A stretch of 64,000 bases of DNA from positions 8,184,001 to 8,248,000 of the forward strand of contig NZ_JAUSQU010000001.1 of assembly GCF_030811455.1 (NCBI RefSeq), read 5' to 3'. The notes beneath the pieces were generated by a model. That model did not search any database. It was not told where the DNA came from and saw nothing but the letters and a program-made list of their open reading frames with translations. Below, piece after piece: positions 53,188-62,358 of this stretch. The translations under genes and the position numbers were made by a program. Position 1 is the first letter of the stretch. Every line of letters begins with the position of its first letter. Source of the stretch: Streptosporangium lutulentum. Lineage in GTDB: Bacteria; Actinomycetota; Actinomycetes; Streptosporangiales; Streptosporangiaceae.

Positions 53188-53667
53188 TCACGTCGATATC
53201 GACTCGGTGAGGTCGTTGAGGCGGGCCAGCATCTGGGCCAGCGACCGCACGTCCTTCTTCGGCCAGGTGGCGAGCAGGGCGTGGAAACGGTCCTGGCGCG
53301 CCGATCGCGCGCGGTCGAGCCGTTGCCGCCCCTCGTCGGTCAGGTTCAGGAGATGGGCGCGGCCGTCCAGGGGGTCGGGCTCCCGCTCGATCAGCCCCAG
53401 CTCCTCCAGCACCTTCAACTGACGGCTGACGGTCGCCTTGCCGACGCCGAAGTAGGCGGCCAGGTCGCTGGAACGCGCCGGTGCCACATCCCCGATGCGC
53501 ACCAGGATTCCGTACGCGCCGGGCTCCAGCTCGGGGTGCACCGCGCGCCCCATCTGCGCGGACAGTGCACGAGAACGCCGGAAGAGGACGCCGAGCTGGT
53601 GCTCGACCGCGCAGTAGGCTTCGTGCTCGTCGGCAGGGGCCGCTGTCGGCTGTGTCTCGGTCAACAT
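53188..53667 (-). CDS. MarR-family transcriptional regulator
   Basis: A 159-residue winged-helix regulator: AYGILVRIGDVAPARSSDLAAYFGVGKATVSRQLKVLEELGLIEREPDPLDGRAHLLNLTDEG. ATG 53667 follows GAAAGGAG. The open frame extends far upstream but without coding character. It is third after the MFS and YceI genes, all on the same strand, and is the likely repressor binding the palindrome at 57.9 kb. Confidence 0.92.
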   Translation of the reverse strand: MLTETQPTAAPADEHEAYCAVEHQLGVLFRRSRALSAQMGRAVHPELEPGAYGILVRIGDVAPARSSDLAAYFGVGKATVSRQLKVLEELGLIEREPDPLDGRAHLLNLTDEGRQRLDRARSARQDRFHALLATWPKKDVRSLAQMLARLNDLTESIST

Positions 53668-53837
53668 GCTCCTCTCCTTTCGGGTTCGGGTACCGGCGAT
53701 CACCGGTCGGGTTCGGTTGTGGGTTCGGCCGGCGGCCGCCGGTCGGGTTCGGTCACCGGTGGCCGCCGGGCCACCCGGGCCGGGATCCGGCAGGGCCATG
53801 CGGCGGAGCCGGTCGATCCCCCACACAGGGGGAACGG

Positions 53838-54698
53838 TCAGGTCTGCGGCGGGAGTTCCCCCTGGACAGCCTGGATGTCCAGCTCGACCCTCAGGGTGGC
53901 GCCGATCAGTGAGATGCCCGCCTGCACCACCTGGTTGTAGTTCATCGCGAAATCCTCGCGGCGCAACTCGGTGACGGCACGGAACGCGGCACGCAGGCCA
54001 CCCCAAGGGTCGGGGCTCGTGCCGAGATAGGTCAGGTCGAGATCGACCGACCGCGTGATGCCACTCATGGTCAGGACACCGTACAACGTCCACCGGTCCG
54101 GGCCCGCGGCCGACAGCCCGATGCTCCGGTAGGAGATCGTCGGATGCGACTCGACACCGAGGAAGTCCGACGAGCGCAGGTGGTCGTCGCGCGTGCCGTT
54201 GCCCGTGTCGATCGACGTCGCGTCGATCTCGGCCACGACGCCGGACGCCTCGGCGGTCGCGCCGACGTCGATCCGGCCGGAGAACGCGGAGAACCGTCCC
54301 TGCACGCTGGACAGCCCGAGGTGCTGCGCGACCGCGGACACCTTCGAGTGGGCGGGGTCGACGGTCCACACGCCGGGCGGCGGGAGCTCCACGCCGCCCT
54401 GCCGCGCGAGCACGAGAGTGCCCAGCTCGGCGGTGCCGGAGGCGGTCGCGATCGCCGTCGACGCGATGGGCGAGTACCCGGCCGCGGTGACGACGACGGT
54501 GTAGACGCCGGGAGCCAGCGGGGCGGTCAGCACCGCGCCCTCGGCGTCCGCCTCGGCCCGCAGGACCTGCCCGCCGTGCGTGTCGGTCACGGTGACGATC
54601 GCGTGCCGTACCGCCCAGCCGTCTTTCGTTCGCACCAGGGCATGCAGGCCGCGCCGCTCCGAGGGGGCGCTTTCGGGGGCCTGAGGGCTGGTGTACAT
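53838..54698 (-). CDS. YceI-like protein with N-terminal carboxypeptidase-regulatory-like domain
   Basis: A 286-residue fusion. Residues ~15-95 form a beta-sandwich of the CarboxypepD_reg type (ALVRTKDGWAVRHAIVTVTDTHGGQVLRAEADAEGAVLTAPLAPGVYTVVVTAAGYSP). Residues ~108-286 are YceI (GVWTVDPAHSKVSAVAQHLGLSSVQGRFSAFSGRID, SYRSIGLSAAG), a lipocalin-like fold that binds polyprenoids. No signal peptide is visible. The same N-terminal domain type is repeated three times on the MFS transporter encoded just upstream. Confidence 0.88.
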   Translation of the reverse strand: MYTSPQAPESAPSERRGLHALVRTKDGWAVRHAIVTVTDTHGGQVLRAEADAEGAVLTAPLAPGVYTVVVTAAGYSPIASTAIATASGTAELGTLVLARQGGVELPPPGVWTVDPAHSKVSAVAQHLGLSSVQGRFSAFSGRIDVGATAEASGVVAEIDATSIDTGNGTRDDHLRSSDFLGVESHPTISYRSIGLSAAGPDRWTLYGVLTMSGITRSVDLDLTYLGTSPDPWGGLRAAFRAVTELRREDFAMNYNQVVQAGISLIGATLRVELDIQAVQGELPPQT

Positions 54699-54866
54699 GA
54701 TGATCCTGCTTTCACTCGCTTACTGGGTGGCTGTGCACGGCGTACCGGACGCCTCGTAGCCGGGCACGGGTGCCGGGCCACCGGGTGTCCGGTTCGCGCT
54801 CCCGCCTGACGCCGGACCCCGCCGGGCCGATCCCTCTCGCGTGGGCGCGGCCCGGCGTATCCGACG

Positions 54867-57455
54867 TCATTCCGAATGACCGAGCCAGAGGTCTTGCCCG
54901 TCGTCACCCTGACCGGTCAGGCTGAGGGTGCTCGCCACGGGCGGGTACCCGGTGGCGATGACGGTGTACTGGCCGCCCGTGAGGTCGGCGAAGGCGTACT
55001 CCCCGTCCGTCCCGGTCGTCGCCGTGCCGACGACGTTGCCCGCCGCGTCGAGCAGCGTGACCCGGGCGTCGGCGAGCGGGCCGTCCCCGTTCTTGACCCG
55101 GATCGTGCCGCGGATCCGGGCGCCGGGCAGCAGTTCGACGTCCTGCGTGGTCTGGCCGGTTCCGACCTCGACCGGCACCGCCGCGGGACGGTGGGCGCCG
55201 GCGCTGACCGCGAGGGTGTAGGTGCCCGCGACGACCCCACTGAAGGCGAAGGCGCCGTTCACGCCGGTCACGCCGGTGGTGACCACCTCGCCGCGAACGT
55301 CCGTCACGATGACCATCGCCTGGGCGACCGGTGCGCCGTTCACGTCACGGACGGTGCCGGTGAGCTTGCCGGAGCCCGTGAGCATCAGGTCGAAATTCAG
55401 CGGCTTGTCGCCGACGACCAGGGTCGCGACCTGAGGGTCGTGCTCCCCGGCGGAGGCGATCAGGACGTAGGTGCCGCTGCCGGGAGTCCGCAGGCTGTAC
55501 GCGCCGTCGGCCTGTGCGACCGCCCGGCCGATCTGGTGGCCTCCCACATCGATCAGGGTGAGGGTGGCGTGGCCCACCGGAGTTCCGTTGTCGTCGCGGA
55601 TGAAGCCGCGGATCCCGCTGCCGCCGTTTCCGTTCTGCGGTTCCGCCGCGTACGCCATGCCCTGGGTCAGGTCCTGGGCCGTCATGCCGGGGGCCGCCAG
55701 ACCTCGTGCCGCCAGGCCCGGGGTCTGCATGCCCTGGGGGGCCGGGGTCTGGGCGGCGGCGAAACCGTTGAAGCCGTTCTGATGGCCGGGGCCCGTGGGC
55801 ACCGGCTCCCGCGGGTCGCGGCCGGCGTGGCCGGCGTGGCGGCCGGGGGTCGCACCGTTGGTCGCACCGTTGACGGAGGGCGCGCCGGCGTCAGCGGGGA
55901 GCGGCTCGCTGTTGGAGGTCCGCAGCGGGACCTCCCTGATGAAGAGCACGACGATCAGCGCGAGAAGCGCCAGGGGCGAGCCGTACAGGAACACGTCTCC
56001 GACACCGTGGCCGAACGCGTCCTGGACGACCCCGCGGATCGGAACGGGCAGCGCGGAGAGCTTCGGGATCGAGCCGTCGTTCGCGGTACCGCCCTGGATG
56101 CCCAGCGCGGCCATGCCGTCCGAGGTGTACTGGGCGACCCGGTTGGCCAGCAGGGCGCCGAGCGCCGCCACGCCGGCCGTGCCGCCGAGCGTGCGGAAGA
56201 ACGTGACCACCGAGCTGGCGGTGCCCAGCTCCTGGACGCGCACCTGGTTCTGCACGGACAGGACGAGGTTCTGCATGGTCATGCCGACGCCTGAGCCGAT
56301 GAGGAACATGTAGATCGCGATCTGCCAGTAGTCGGTGTCGGCGCGCAGCGTCGCACCGGTGAGGATGAACCCGGCGGTGAGGGCGACGTTGCCGATGATC
56401 AGGAAGATCTTCCAGCGGCCGGTACGGCTGATGATCTGCCCCACGATCGCCGACGACAGAGCCAGCCCGAGGATCATGGGCAGGGTCATGATCCCGGCCA
56501 TCGTGGGCGTCTCGTTGCGGGCCAGCTGGAAGTACTGGCTGAGGAACGTCGTGACGCCGTACATCCCGACGCCGACGAGCAGGCTGGCCACCACGGCCAG
56601 GGTGATCGCCCTGTTGCGGAACAGGCGCAGCGGGACGATGGGTTCGGCGGCCCTCATCTCCACGAGGATGAAGAGCAGCGCCAGCACGATCGCGCCGCCG
56701 ACCATCGCACCGGTCTGCCATGACAGCCAGTCGTACTTGGTTCCGGCGAAGGAGACCCAGATCAGGATCAGCGAGGTCGCGGCGGAGATCAGTACGGCGC
56801 CGCCCCAGTCGATCTTGACCTCGCGCTTGATCACCGGGATTCTGAGGGTCCGCTGCAGGACGATCAGCGCCAGGATGGCGAAGGGCACGCCGACGTAGAA
56901 GCACCAGCGCCAGCCGAGCCACGAGGTGTCCACGATGACGCCGCCGATCAGCGGCCCGGCGACGGTGGCGAGGGCGAAGACCGCGCCGAGGTAGCCGGAG
57001 TAGCGGCCCCGCTCACGCGGCGAGATCATCGCCGCCATGATGACCTGGACCAGGGCGGTGAGGCCGCCGGCGCCGAGGCCCTGGATGACCCGGGCCGCGA
57101 TGAGCATGCCGGGGTTCTGGGAGAGACCGGCGATCGCCGAGCCGATCACGAAGATGATCAGGCCGAGCTGGACCAGGAGCTTCTTGCTCACCAGGTCGGC
57201 GAGCTTGCCCCAGATGGGGGTGGAGACGGTGGTCGCGAGCAGGGTCGAGGTGATGACCCACGTGTACGTGGTCTCACCCGCGTGCAGGTCGGTGATGATC
57301 GTGGGCAGCGCGTTCGACACGACGGTCGACGACAGGATCGCCACGAACAGGCCGAGAAGCAGTCCCGACAGCGCTTCCAGGATCTGCCGATGCGTCATCG
57401 GGGCGGCCGGATCAGATGCCGCTTCCCGCGCTTCGGCTGGTACTGCGGTTGTCAT
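54867..57455 (-). CDS. DHA2 MFS efflux transporter with three C-terminal CarboxypepD_reg-like repeats
   Basis: An 862-residue fusion. Residues ~20-520 are a 14-helix EmrB/QacA-type drug:proton antiporter (ILSSTVVSNALPTIITDLHAG; motif A-like GKLADLVSKKLLVQLG; GLGAGGLTALVQVIMAA). After a Gly/Asn/Pro linker, three ~83-residue beta-sandwich repeats follow (IRGFIRDDNGTPVGHATLTL; LTGTVRDVNGAPVAQAMVIV; IRGTIRVKNGDGPLADARVTL). Ordinary DHA2 pumps stop near residue 520. The tail location depends on topology. ATG 57455 follows AAAGGAC. The operon continues with YceI and MarR. Confidence 0.9.
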   Translation of the reverse strand: MTTAVPAEAREAASDPAAPMTHRQILEALSGLLLGLFVAILSSTVVSNALPTIITDLHAGETTYTWVITSTLLATTVSTPIWGKLADLVSKKLLVQLGLIIFVIGSAIAGLSQNPGMLIAARVIQGLGAGGLTALVQVIMAAMISPRERGRYSGYLGAVFALATVAGPLIGGVIVDTSWLGWRWCFYVGVPFAILALIVLQRTLRIPVIKREVKIDWGGAVLISAATSLILIWVSFAGTKYDWLSWQTGAMVGGAIVLALLFILVEMRAAEPIVPLRLFRNRAITLAVVASLLVGVGMYGVTTFLSQYFQLARNETPTMAGIMTLPMILGLALSSAIVGQIISRTGRWKIFLIIGNVALTAGFILTGATLRADTDYWQIAIYMFLIGSGVGMTMQNLVLSVQNQVRVQELGTASSVVTFFRTLGGTAGVAALGALLANRVAQYTSDGMAALGIQGGTANDGSIPKLSALPVPIRGVVQDAFGHGVGDVFLYGSPLALLALIVVLFIREVPLRTSNSEPLPADAGAPSVNGATNGATPGRHAGHAGRDPREPVPTGPGHQNGFNGFAAAQTPAPQGMQTPGLAARGLAAPGMTAQDLTQGMAYAAEPQNGNGGSGIRGFIRDDNGTPVGHATLTLIDVGGHQIGRAVAQADGAYSLRTPGSGTYVLIASAGEHDPQVATLVVGDKPLNFDLMLTGSGKLTGTVRDVNGAPVAQAMVIVTDVRGEVVTTGVTGVNGAFAFSGVVAGTYTLAVSAGAHRPAAVPVEVGTGQTTQDVELLPGARIRGTIRVKNGDGPLADARVTLLDAAGNVVGTATTGTDGEYAFADLTGGQYTVIATGYPPVASTLSLTGQGDDGQDLWLGHSE

Positions 57456-57626
57456 CAAAGTCCTTTCACTGTCTGAGCCGTGCGGGGGAGATGCGGGACG
57501 CGGGCACGGTGCGCGTCGAAGCTCATGGGGAGCCTGGTGAGAAGGGCCGGAAAACCGATGATCCGGCCGTCGAGGGTCTCGGCGAGGTGACGGCGGGCGT
57601 GGGGGAGTGACGCGCCTTTCACGTGT

Positions 57627-57899
57627 TCACCGTTCGGCGCGTCGTATATGCCGGGAAGGCTCGTCGCGGGGGCGGGGGGCGCCCGGCGGGGCCGCGTGTC
57701 TCCAGGCCCGTCGGCCCGTGGCCGATGGGCCGATGGGCCGATCGCGGCTCGACCGGCCGGTACGTGGCTCGCCGCACCCGTGCGGCGTCACGAGGACTCG
57801 GGGGCCGGCGAACGGCACATCCCGCGTGACCGTCCTGGTCGCCGCGCCCGTGGCGTTCGGCCGGGCGAGTCGTTCTCCCGTGGTCTTCTCCGATGACAT
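57627..57899 (-). CDS. Doubtful small ORF after the 39-bp palindrome
   Basis: A 90-residue frame starting MSSEKTTGERLARPN, with GGAGG 5 nt before the ATG. The rest is Arg/Pro/Gly-rich and low in hydrophobic residues, so it may be chance. It lies in the 456-bp gap between the operator and the MFS gene and could instead be part of a long leader. Confidence 0.25.
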   Translation of the reverse strand: MSSEKTTGERLARPNATGAATRTVTRDVPFAGPRVLVTPHGCGEPRTGRSSRDRPIGPSATGRRAWRHAAPPGAPRPRDEPSRHIRRAER

Positions 57900-57913
57900 G
57901 GCCGCCTCCATCT

Positions 57914-57952
57914 AGTTGCCTTAGGCAAGTATAATACTTGCCTAAGGCAACT
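57914..57952. promoter_or_regulatory. 39-bp perfect palindrome with an internal TATAAT
   Basis: Two 19-bp arms around one A (57933). Each arm contains the 13-bp palindrome TTGCCTTAGGCAA or its equivalent, so there are two adjacent MarR-type half-site pairs. TATAAT at 57930-57935 is a consensus -10 box in the centre, so a bound regulator would block polymerase. Confidence 0.8.
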
Positions 57953-58171
57953 TTATTTGGGATGTGTGGCGCTATGTCTGATCTTGAGCCGGGGCGGTCT
58001 GAGGCGCCGGTTGCCCGCAGGGGATGATTCGCGTGACGTTCGGGCGGGCGATCGGAGACGCCGGTCGACGCCGCACTCAACGATCTTCTGGGAACGTCCG
58101 TTCAAGGGCTCCGGGCCGGAGGCCCGAGGAGGGGAGCCGTCCTCGGGGCGGCTCCCCTCGCGTGATCTGGG
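57953..58171. other. Intergenic DNA right of the palindrome
   Basis: No supported gene; short plus-strand frames begin near 57961 but have no coding signature. Confidence 0.4.
58129..58159 (-). terminator. Hairpin after the amidohydrolase gene
   Basis: GAGGGGAGCCG pairs perfectly with CGGCTCCCCTC around 9 nt, 13 bp beyond the stop. Confidence 0.65.
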
Positions 58172-59386
58172 TCAGACCTCGCGGTAGTAGGGGTCGACGA
58201 CCTCGCCCTCGCCCTTGTCCGCCGAGAAGGTGTAGACCTCGCGGCCCTCGATGAACACCCGGAGCGCGCGGCTCATGATGTCGAGCGGGTCGCCCGACCA
58301 GATGACGACGTCGCCGTCCAGTCCCGGCTTCAGCGCTCCGACCCGGTCGTCCAGGCCCATGATCCTGGCAGGGTTCAGCGTGATCGAGCGCAGCGCGACC
58401 GTGGCGTCCAGACCCTCCTTGACCGCGAGCGTCGCCTGGTGCACGAGGAAGTGGATCGGCACGACCGGGTGGTCGGTGGTGATCGCCAGCTCGACGCCGG
58501 CGCGGGCCAGGATGCCGGGGTTGCGCAGCGACCGCTGGCGCAGCTCCACCTTCGACCTGCTGGTGAGCAGCGGGCCGATGATCACCGGAACGTTCCGCTC
58601 GGCGATGACGTCGGCGAGCAGGTGCCCCTCGGTGCCGTGGTTGATCACCAGGCGGTAGCCGAACTCGTCGGCCAGCCGCAGGGCGGTGGCGATGTCGTCG
58701 GCCCGGTGCGTGTGCTGGCACCAGGGAACCTCGCCGTCGAGCACCTGGACGAGGATCTCCAGCGTGTTGTCGCGGTCGAACGGCTTGCCCTCACTCTCGG
58801 CGTGCGCCCGCTTGGCCTTGTAGTCCTGCGCCTTGACGAACGCGTCGCGGATCACCGCGGCCACGCCCTGCCGGGTGGAGGGCAGCTTCTTCTGGTCGCC
58901 GTAGACCCGCTTGGGGTTCTCACCCAGCGCGCTCTTCACGCTCACCGGCTGACGGACCAGCATGTCGTCGACCGTACGGCCCCAGCACTTGACGGCGACC
59001 GTCTGCCCGCCGATGGGGTTGCCCGATCCGGGCTTGATGACGGCGGTGGTGACGCCGCCGGACAGGGCGTCCGCGAAGCCCACGTCCGCCGGGTTGATCG
59101 CGTCGAGGGCGCGCAGCCGGGCTCCGTTGGGGTCGGTCATCTCGTTGGTGTCCTGGCCGGCCCAGCCCTCGGCCTCCTCGTGGACACCGAGGTGGCCGTG
59201 CGCCTCGACGAAACCGGGCAGCACCCACGAGCCGCCCGCGTCGATCGTCGTGACGCCGGCGGGCACCGTGACCTCGGCGTCGGGGGCGACGGCCACGATC
59301 TTGCCGTCCTGGATCAGGACGGTGCCGCCGTTGATCGACTCGCCGTCGACAGGTACGACAAATCCATTGGTAATAGCAATGTTCAT
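58172..59386 (-). CDS. Amidohydrolase, imidazolonepropionase-like
   Basis: A 404-residue metal-dependent hydrolase. A composite beta-sandwich (MNIAITNGFVVPVDGESINGGTVLIQDGKIVAV) frames a TIM barrel. Metal ligands are the HGH of FVEAHGHLGVH, H residues in VPWCQHTHRADD and INHGTEGH, and D in AITTDHPVVP. The end is typical (LKPGLDGDVVIWSGDPLDIMSRALRVFIEGREVY). Substrate unknown. It stands alone. Confidence 0.9.
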   Translation of the reverse strand: MNIAITNGFVVPVDGESINGGTVLIQDGKIVAVAPDAEVTVPAGVTTIDAGGSWVLPGFVEAHGHLGVHEEAEGWAGQDTNEMTDPNGARLRALDAINPADVGFADALSGGVTTAVIKPGSGNPIGGQTVAVKCWGRTVDDMLVRQPVSVKSALGENPKRVYGDQKKLPSTRQGVAAVIRDAFVKAQDYKAKRAHAESEGKPFDRDNTLEILVQVLDGEVPWCQHTHRADDIATALRLADEFGYRLVINHGTEGHLLADVIAERNVPVIIGPLLTSRSKVELRQRSLRNPGILARAGVELAITTDHPVVPIHFLVHQATLAVKEGLDATVALRSITLNPARIMGLDDRVGALKPGLDGDVVIWSGDPLDIMSRALRVFIEGREVYTFSADKGEGEVVDPYYREV

Positions 59387-59439
59387 GGGTTGAAACTTAT
59401 CGATACCCTCCCGTACCGGTACAAGGGGGCAGACACCCG

Positions 59440-59640
59440 AAAATGCGGTCTTCTGGATCGAAGAACGCGTCGGACCCCTGGCGCATGCGCTCGTAGTCCA
59501 CGCGCGGCAGCCGGCGGCGCCGGGCGGCCAGTCCCTCCGCGGTCAGGTGCGCCCGCGGGACAGGGCCGTCGTTCGGCGGCCTCGATGCCGTTGCGCGTGA
59601 TGTGGCAGACCTCCCCCGCCTCCACCGTGCCCATAACGGG
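59440..59640 (-). pseudogene. Decayed Phd-type antitoxin, relative of the 9.2-kb gene
   Basis: One frame encodes [24 protein letters not shown] and another continues HLTAEGLAARRRRLPRVDYERMRQGSDAFFDPEDRIF, together matching the antitoxin at 9043-9324 almost end to end. The first ~15 codons are gone and a frameshift lies near 59565. No toxin gene remains beside it. Confidence 0.8.
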
Positions 59641-59827
59641 CGACCTCTCCTCGATTTAGGTAAGAACCTTGACAATTAGATTTAACAGAACTTGAATTAA
59701 GCCCGACAAGAATTGCCCATGTGGCTTACCGAAATGCCGGCAGGCCTGGTTGTCGTCATGCCCGTGGGCAGGACGGATTCCGCTGTCATTCGGTGATGTC
59801 GTCCATCACGAGTAGAGGGCTACCTAC
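59641..59827 (+). promoter_or_regulatory. AT-rich promoter region of the ThuA-CBM13 gene
   Basis: A pocket of low GC (59655-59710, TTGACAATTAGATTTAACAG) includes TTGACA, a consensus -35 box, at 59670-59675, with TTAACA/AGAACT-like sequences about 17 bp later. Strand of use is most likely plus. Confidence 0.45.
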
Positions 59828-61147
59828 ATGATCAGGGACAATACGGCGGGCACGATGCGGACGTGGATGAGGCTGACCGCCATGTTCGCCGTCATGCTCG
59901 GCCTCACGGCCATCCCGATCCACGGCACCGCGCAGGCATCGGCCGCTCCGAGCTTCAAGGTGCTCGGTCTCTACAGCGGCACCTGGGACGCGGCCCACAT
60001 CAACTTCGTGCAGGACGCCAACAAGTGGTTTCCCCAGGCCGCCGCGGAGAACAACTTCTCCTACACCTCGACCAATAACTGGAGCCAGCTGAATACGGCC
60101 AACCTCCAGCAGTATCAGGTGGTGCTGTTCCTGGACGACCTGCCCCAGACCGCCGCTCAGCGATCGGCGTTCGAGCAGTACGTGCGCAACGGCGGAGGGT
60201 GGATGGGATTCCACGTCTCCGCGTTCAACACCGACCCCCAGAGCTGGTCCTGGTACCACAACGAGTTCCTGGGCACCGGGGCGTTCAAGTCCAACACCTG
60301 GGGCCCCACCTCGGTCACCCTGCGCACGGAGGGTGGGACCCACCCCTCCACCGCGCGGCTTCCCGCCACCTTCACCTCCTCGATCAGCGAGTGGTACAGC
60401 TGGAACAACGATCTGAGGAACAACCCGAACATCAAGATCCTCGGGTCCGTCGACCCGTCGAGCTTCCCCGTCGGAACGGACCCCAACCAGTCCTGGCGTA
60501 GCGGCTACTACCCGATCATGTGGACCAACAAGAACTACAAGATGCTCTACGCGAACTTCGGCCACAACGACATGAACTACAGCAACAACACCGGACTGTC
60601 GTCCACCTTCTCCAGCGAGGTGCAGAACCGGTTTGTCATCGACGGCCTGAAGTGGCTGGGCGGTGTGACCGCCCCTCCCACCACTCCCCCCACCGATCCC
60701 TCGGACCCCATCTCGCCGACCGCCTGGTACACCCTCGTCAACAGCGGAAGCGGCAAGTGCGTGGACGTCCGCGCTGCGGCCGTGACCAGCGGCGCCGCGA
60801 TCCAGCAGTACGCCTGCAACGGCACCCTCGCCCAGCGGTTCCAGGTCCAGCCGACCAGTGGCGGCTTCGCGCGGATCAACAACCGCAACAACGCCGCCCA
60901 GTCCATCGACGTGACCGACGTCTCCCTGGCCGACGGCGCTCCCCTCCAGCAGTGGACGTACGGCGGCGGCAACAACCAGCAGTGGCAGGCGGTCTCCGAA
61001 GGCGGCGGCGACTACCACTTCGTCAGCCGCCTCAGCGCCAAGTGCATCAGCGTGCCGAACGCCTCGACGGCCGACAGCGTCCAGCTGGTGCAGCGGACCT
61101 GCGACGGCACCTCCGCGCAGTCGTTCCGGCTCACCCGGCAGTCTTAG
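59828..61147 (+). CDS. Secreted ThuA-like protein with CBM13 lectin domain
   Basis: A 439-residue exported protein. The signal peptide is LTAMFAVMLGLTAIPIHGTAQASA. Residues ~42-280 form a ThuA/glutamine-amidotransferase-like domain (FKVLGLYSGTWDAAHINFVQDANKWFP, YQVVLFLDDLPQTAAQRSAFEQYVRNGGGWMGFHVS). After a Pro/Thr linker, residues ~305-438 form a ricin-type trefoil (GKCVDVRAAAVTSGAAIQQYACNG, PLQQWTYGG). ThuA proteins are linked to sugar metabolism; the lectin suggests polysaccharide binding outside the cell. Confidence 0.9.
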   Translation: MIRDNTAGTMRTWMRLTAMFAVMLGLTAIPIHGTAQASAAPSFKVLGLYSGTWDAAHINFVQDANKWFPQAAAENNFSYTSTNNWSQLNTANLQQYQVVLFLDDLPQTAAQRSAFEQYVRNGGGWMGFHVSAFNTDPQSWSWYHNEFLGTGAFKSNTWGPTSVTLRTEGGTHPSTARLPATFTSSISEWYSWNNDLRNNPNIKILGSVDPSSFPVGTDPNQSWRSGYYPIMWTNKNYKMLYANFGHNDMNYSNNTGLSSTFSSEVQNRFVIDGLKWLGGVTAPPTTPPTDPSDPISPTAWYTLVNSGSGKCVDVRAAAVTSGAAIQQYACNGTLAQRFQVQPTSGGFARINNRNNAAQSIDVTDVSLADGAPLQQWTYGGGNNQQWQAVSEGGGDYHFVSRLSAKCISVPNASTADSVQLVQRTCDGTSAQSFRLTRQS

Positions 61148-61166
61148 TCCCGAGCCTCCACAGGAA

Positions 61167-61200
61167 GGGGGACCATCGCCGGGGGCGGCGATGGTCCCTT
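61167..61200. terminator. Bidirectional hairpin between convergent genes
   Basis: GGGACCATCGCC pairs perfectly with GGCGATGGTCCC around 6 nt and is followed by TT. Confidence 0.75.
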
Positions 61201-61209
61201 CCGTTCGGC

Positions 61210-62358
61210 CTACCTGAGCATTTCCGGTAGGACGGCGAGGTCCTGAAACCCGATCTTCCTTAGCTCCCTGGCCTTGCCGGTGTGGACGTTCACCGCGTAG
61301 AGCTTCGGCGTGAGGCCTGGCTCGGATGATCCGGGTACGGTGCGCAGGGCCACCTCCGTGTCGCTCACCCAGGCGCCCAGGTCGCGGAGGCTCTGCTCCT
61401 CCGGGATGTCCTTGACCGGCACCGGCCTTCCGCCGCCGTCGACGGCGTCAAGCACGATGATCTTCCGAGAGAACGGGCCCGTGGTCCGCCCAGAGGCGGC
61501 GCCGAGCCTGACAAGGGTGCGCCCATCCGGGCCGAGGGCGCTGAACTGGTATACGGAATCCTTGATGGTGATCGGCTTGTTGCCCAGAACCCAGATTTGA
61601 GTGGTCTTGCCGCGCCGCTTCGTCAGCGTGACCGGACTGCCGCCGTCGCCGACGCTCAGGGGAAACCAGTCGGCGCCCAGCGTGGTCGTCCTGCCCGTCT
61701 CCATGTCGACCAGGACGCTGGACCACTTGGACCCGTTGTTCCAGCTCGTGTGGATCAGGTGCAGGCCGTCGGGGGACAGGCGCAGGACGTGATTGCCGTC
61801 GAGGTCGCCGTCGCCGATCTTGAACGGCGCCTTCCAGATCCGGCCGCTCGCGAGGTCGCGCACCTCGATGGCTCGCTGCTTCTCGCTGTAGTAGGCGATC
61901 CGCCGGCCGTCCTGCGTGATCGTCACGGGGCCGATCACGCGCTTGGAGTCCGCGAGCGCGAGGCCCATGGCCTCGGTGAGTTCGTAGGTCGCACCGGAGG
62001 AGGTGGACACCCACCACCGGCCGCCGACGCATGCCTTGGAAGTGTCGATCGAGAATCGGCACGGAGAGGAGTAGGCGCGGACCAGCGGGCCGACGCCCTT
62101 CTTCGGCAGCGCGGGAACGACCTCGGGGACAGCGGGAACGGCCTCGGGGACAGTCGTGAACACGACGGACCTTTCGGTGCGCGGGGCGCCGTTGACCAGG
62201 ATGGTCGTGCCGCACGTCACCACGGCCACGGCGGTGGCGACCGCCAGTGCCATCGCGCCCGCGCGCCTGCGCCTCGCACCCCTGATGGCACGTTCGGCCA
62301 GATCGATCTGGGGGACCTCGTCGGCGATCCCGTGCAGTTCGTCACGGAGCAGGTTCAT
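61210..62358 (-). CDS. Membrane-anchored partner of the ECF sigma factor
   Basis: A 382-residue protein. A ~35-residue cytoplasmic N-terminus (MNLLRDELHGIADEVPQIDLAERAIRGARRRR) precedes one membrane helix (AMALAVATAVAVVTCGTTILV) and an outer beta-propeller-like domain with WD40-type repeats (VTITQDGRRIAYYSEKQRAIEVRDLASG, VLRLSPDGLHLIHTSW). It overlaps the sigma gene (ATGA) and is the probable anti-sigma factor. Confidence 0.85.
   Translation of the reverse strand: MNLLRDELHGIADEVPQIDLAERAIRGARRRRAGAMALAVATAVAVVTCGTTILVNGAPRTERSVVFTTVPEAVPAVPEVVPALPKKGVGPLVRAYSSPCRFSIDTSKACVGGRWWVSTSSGATYELTEAMGLALADSKRVIGPVTITQDGRRIAYYSEKQRAIEVRDLASGRIWKAPFKIGDGDLDGNHVLRLSPDGLHLIHTSWNNGSKWSSVLVDMETGRTTTLGADWFPLSVGDGGSPVTLTKRRGKTTQIWVLGNKPITIKDSVYQFSALGPDGRTLVRLGAASGRTTGPFSRKIIVLDAVDGGGRPVPVKDIPEEQSLRDLGAWVSDTEVALRTVPGSSEPGLTPKLYAVNVHTGKARELRKIGFQDLAVLPEMLR

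Noticed and set aside
53668-54369. N-terminal extension of the MarR frame up to 54369
   Set aside because: The extension is antisense-like low-complexity Arg/Gly sequence overlapping the YceI gene; ATG 53667 has a good ribosome site and the normal family start.
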